NCBI GenBank assembly: GCA_003449495.1
Contig: DMHJ01000093.1
Span: 1 to 8,176, forward strand
DNA length: 8,176 bases
Source of the DNA: Clostridiales bacterium UBA8153
Lineage (GTDB): Bacteria > Bacillota > Sulfobacillia > UBA8153
Reading direction: 5' to 3'
Shown here: piece after piece, positions 6,901 through 8,176 of the stretch
Position numbering within the stretch: position 1 is the first letter of the stretch
Layout: every line of letters begins with the position of its first letter
Notes under the pieces: model-generated
Database searches by the model: none
Told to the model about the DNA's origin: nothing
The model's input: only the letters and a program-made list of their open reading frames with translations
Made by a program: the position numbers and the translations under genes

Positions 6901-6924
6901 GGCCCGGGGATTGCCACCCGGGCC
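6901..6924. terminator. GC-rich stem-loop, possible terminator
   Basis: GGCCCGGG and CCCGGGCC form a perfect 8-bp stem with an 8-base loop. It lies between the spore-protein-like gene, which ends at 6932, and bshB1. Read on the plus strand it is followed by TTTGGT; read on the minus strand, the direction of the neighbouring genes, no U-run follows. It may be a weak or factor-assisted terminator for the small gene, or a processing site. The structure is clear; the function is inferred. Confidence 0.4.
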
Positions 6925-6931
6925 TTTGGTG

Positions 6932-7106
6932 CTATCCGCGGCGCTTACCCTTGCGATGCAGGCGCTTTTCCTTTTCCGCGACTTGCCGTGAGTCGCTTTG
7001 TCCCAGGTCCACACCGATGTCCTGGGCCACCTCGAAGGCAAACTCGGTCCAGGTTCTGCCGGGGACTTCCCGGTGTCTCCTCCGGGCGACCGGGTGGTTT
7101 GGTCAT
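6932..7106 (-). pseudogene. Small basic protein gene resembling alpha/beta-type spore protein (SASP), apparently frameshifted
   Basis: An ATG at 7106, with GGAG eight bases upstream, starts MTKPPGR, but this frame soon becomes unlike a protein. The +1 frame, which has no usable start near its beginning, carries a well-formed small protein: RRRHREVPGRTWTEF, then AFEVAQDIGVDLG, then SDSRQVAEKEKRL and a basic tail HRKGKRRG ending in TAG at 6934-6932. Removing one base near the GGG run at 7084-7086 joins the two into a 57-residue protein. The FEVAQDIGVDLG-SR pattern resembles the first conserved segment of alpha/beta-type SASPs (E-A-E-GV-L, then SR), which coat spore DNA; the second, Gly-Gly-containing segment is missing, so SASP membership is tentative. 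The lesion may be real, a sequencing error or, less likely, recoding. A remnant starting at an internal GTG is possible but would lose the basic N-terminus. Confidence 0.45.
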
Positions 7107-7437
7107 GTCCTCATCTCCAGGACTCTTCTGCCCGCGGCTACCGGCGCCATGCGAGCGGGTTCCGCGGCAGCACGGGCCGTCCGGGTTGGGGCAGGCCGTA
7201 CCGGGGGAGCAGGAGTCGAACGGCCACGCCCATACCTGGAGAACTGGGGCCTGGACACTCCCCTCATGGACACCGGGCAGTGCGACAGGAACATCGCTGA
7301 GCTGTGTGGAAAGTGTGGGGGTAGCTACAGTGAAAAGAAGTGCTGTGTATTGCCACCGGGGAGAGGGCGGTTGGGGCCAGGCGATGGGCCACCGCCGGGC
7401 TGGGCAGTGCAAGCACGCGGAGGGGAGGCAGCTAGTT
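7107..7437. other. Intergenic region without a convincing gene
   Basis: Some 330 bases separate the divergent small gene and dctQ. All frames crossing it translate to low-complexity Gly/Pro/Arg/Ser-rich sequence. The one stretch that looks faintly protein-like is a Cys-rich run on the plus strand from an ATG at 7266 (CDRNIAELCGKCGGSYSEKK, then CC), which degenerates into Gly/Pro-rich sequence and then overlaps dctQ in another frame. A GGGGAGT/GCTCCCC inverted repeat spans about 7205-7266 but does not fold as a tRNA. I find no good promoter match toward dctQ, though one should be here. No dctP gene is present. Confidence 0.5.
7419..7428 (+). promoter_or_regulatory. Ribosome binding site deciding the dctQ GTG start
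   Basis: GGAGGGGAGG ends nine bases before the GTG at 7438. The later in-frame GTGs at 7447 and 7453 and the ATG at 7489 have no comparable site, so 7438 is favoured. Confidence 0.55.
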
Positions 7438-7959
7438 GTGGGCTGGGTGCAGGTGGCAGAAGTTTGGCTGGACCGGTTGAACCGGACCATGGAGCGCCTC
7501 TTGTCTTTCTTCGTTTACGCCCTGGTGCTTGTGGTGACTTTCGAGGTGGTAGTGCGGTACTTTTTCGGTGCGCCGGTGATCTAGGCACGTGATCTAACGC
7601 TCTGGCTTTACTCGGCCATCTTCCTCTTGCCGGTAGCCCACCATTATGCATGCAACCTGCAGATCTGCACCAGCGACCTGGTCTACAACCTCCGCCTGAC
7701 GGCACAGCAACGCGCGACCATCGACCTGGTGAGCAACGGCCTCCTGGCGCTGCTGACCATGGGTCTTTTGCGCCCGGCCATCAACCGCGTGCTGTTTGCC
7801 CTTCGTCATAATGAGGTGTCCATCCTGAGTCTGGCGGCCACCCCTGTGGCCGCTCCTGGCGCTCATACCACCATTTTGATCCTGGTGATGTTACGGGCCG
7901 TGCTGGGATTCGTCCAGTCCGCCACCTTCCTCGGAACCGAAGGGGATGGTGCCGCGTGA
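7438..7959 (+). pseudogene. dctQ: TRAP transporter small permease (DctQ), interrupted by an in-frame TAG
   Basis: DctQ is the four-helix membrane subunit of tripartite ATP-independent periplasmic (TRAP) carboxylate transporters. One frame runs from GTG 7438 to TGA 7959 (173 codons) and is broken once, by TAG at 7582-7584 (codon 49). Both sides match the family: before it an amphipathic start, a first membrane helix (about 20-42) and VVVRYFFGAPVI; after it ARDLTLWLYSAIFLLPVAHHY (helix 2), then LVYNLRLTAQQRATIDLVSN, a third helix near 100-113 and a fourth near 143-163. Family members usually have Trp just after this P-(I/L) position, so TAG is one G-to-A change from TGG. Reinitiation at TTG 7627 would lose helix 1 and half of helix 2. 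TAG ends several intact genes here, arguing against recoding. The stop overlaps the dctM start by four bases. Real pseudogene and sequence error are both possible. Confidence 0.75.
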
Positions 7960-8176
7960 GCCCGGAGACCATGGTGATCGCGGCCTTCATCGATCTCATT
8001 CTGGGCATCGTCGCCGACATACCCGTGGCAACGGTGCTGCCGGGGATGGGCATGATCCTCGGCATGTTCATGATGGGTATGCGCTCGTTCGATTTCATGA
8101 TGCGGGGCATTTTCGCGGTGATGACCAACGACGCACGGGTGGCATTGCCGCCATTCGTCTTCATGGGTTGTAGGCT
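7956..8176 (+). CDS. dctM: TRAP transporter large permease (DctM), N-terminal part
   Basis: DctM is the large membrane subunit that carries substrate in TRAP transporters. Seventy-three codons are visible before the window ends, with the frame still open; the full protein is normally about 430 residues. The GTG start overlaps the dctQ stop in a GTGA quartet, a typical translational coupling. The start reads MSPETMVIAAFIDLILG, close to the family's usual MSPE opening, followed by IPVATVLPGMGMILG (first helix and Gly-rich turn) and RVALPPFVFMG, equivalent to the conserved AIPLFIFMG. Several positions in these motifs are unusual (LPP for IPL, and TNDAR before it), so the protein is divergent. 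Because DctQ upstream carries a stop codon, coupling and transporter function may be impaired. The substrate cannot be told without a DctP binding protein. Confidence 0.8.
   Translation, partial: MSPETMVIAAFIDLILGIVADIPVATVLPGMGMILGMFMMGMRSFDFMMRGIFAVMTNDARVALPPFVFMGCR

Noticed and set aside
7205..7266. Possible tRNA on the minus strand, with a 7-bp GGGGAGT/GCTCCCC stem and a GTTCGACTCC stretch like a T-loop
   Set aside because: It is about ten bases too short, the T-stem does not pair, and no anticodon arm can be placed.
6865..7437. Plus-strand open frame running into dctQ from 6865
   Set aside because: The frame is open only by composition; family similarity begins near 7450 and the only good ribosome binding site supports GTG 7438.
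7582..7584. TAG as pyrrolysine or other recoding in dctQ
   Set aside because: DctQ is not a known pyrrolysine protein, no recoding structure is visible, and other genes in the window use TAG as a normal stop.

Overview
The window is GC-rich chromosomal DNA, almost certainly from a high-GC member of the Bacillota (Firmicutes). The evidence is a bacillithiol gene pair (bshB1-bshA), a YlbF-family regulator gene, a bifunctional-nuclease (DUF151) gene, strong GGAGG-type ribosome binding sites, and several TTG/GTG starts. A short broken gene resembles small acid-soluble spore proteins, which would fit a spore former. The genus cannot be fixed from this sequence.

Layout. Positions 1-264 (+) hold the C-terminal end of a PLP-dependent aminotransferase; its last 28 bases overlap, tail to tail, the end of the DUF151 gene. 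From about 3612 down to 237 (-) lies a compact four-gene cluster read in the order ylbF-like, hisC-like aminotransferase, phosphomannomutase/phosphoglucomutase, DUF151. Gaps are 40-90 bases, and a possible internal extended -10 promoter precedes the last gene. Divergent from it, 3926-4945 (+) holds a queA-type gene for queuosine tRNA modification, with several normally conserved residues changed. Converging on queA is the bacillithiol pair (-): bshB1 (6832-6131) then bshA (6115-4991), separated by 15 bases, with the bshA ribosome binding site inside that gap. Upstream of bshB1 is a spore-protein-like small gene (7106-6932, -) that appears frameshifted. After about 330 bases with no convincing gene, a TRAP transporter begins on the + strand: dctQ (7438-7959), interrupted by an in-frame TAG where the family usually has Trp, and the start of dctM (7956 to the window edge), coupled by a GTGA overlap.

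Functionally, the window combines thiol redox buffering (BshB1 and BshA make GlcN-malate, the bacillithiol precursor; bshC is not here), sugar-phosphate interconversion, amino-acid transamination, tRNA modification and carboxylate import. I see no CRISPR array, insertion sequence, rRNA or intact tRNA. The least ordinary part is 6930-7960, where two genes carry apparent inactivating lesions about 500 bases apart. These are either real decay or sequence errors. I do not see a clearly new multi-gene system.
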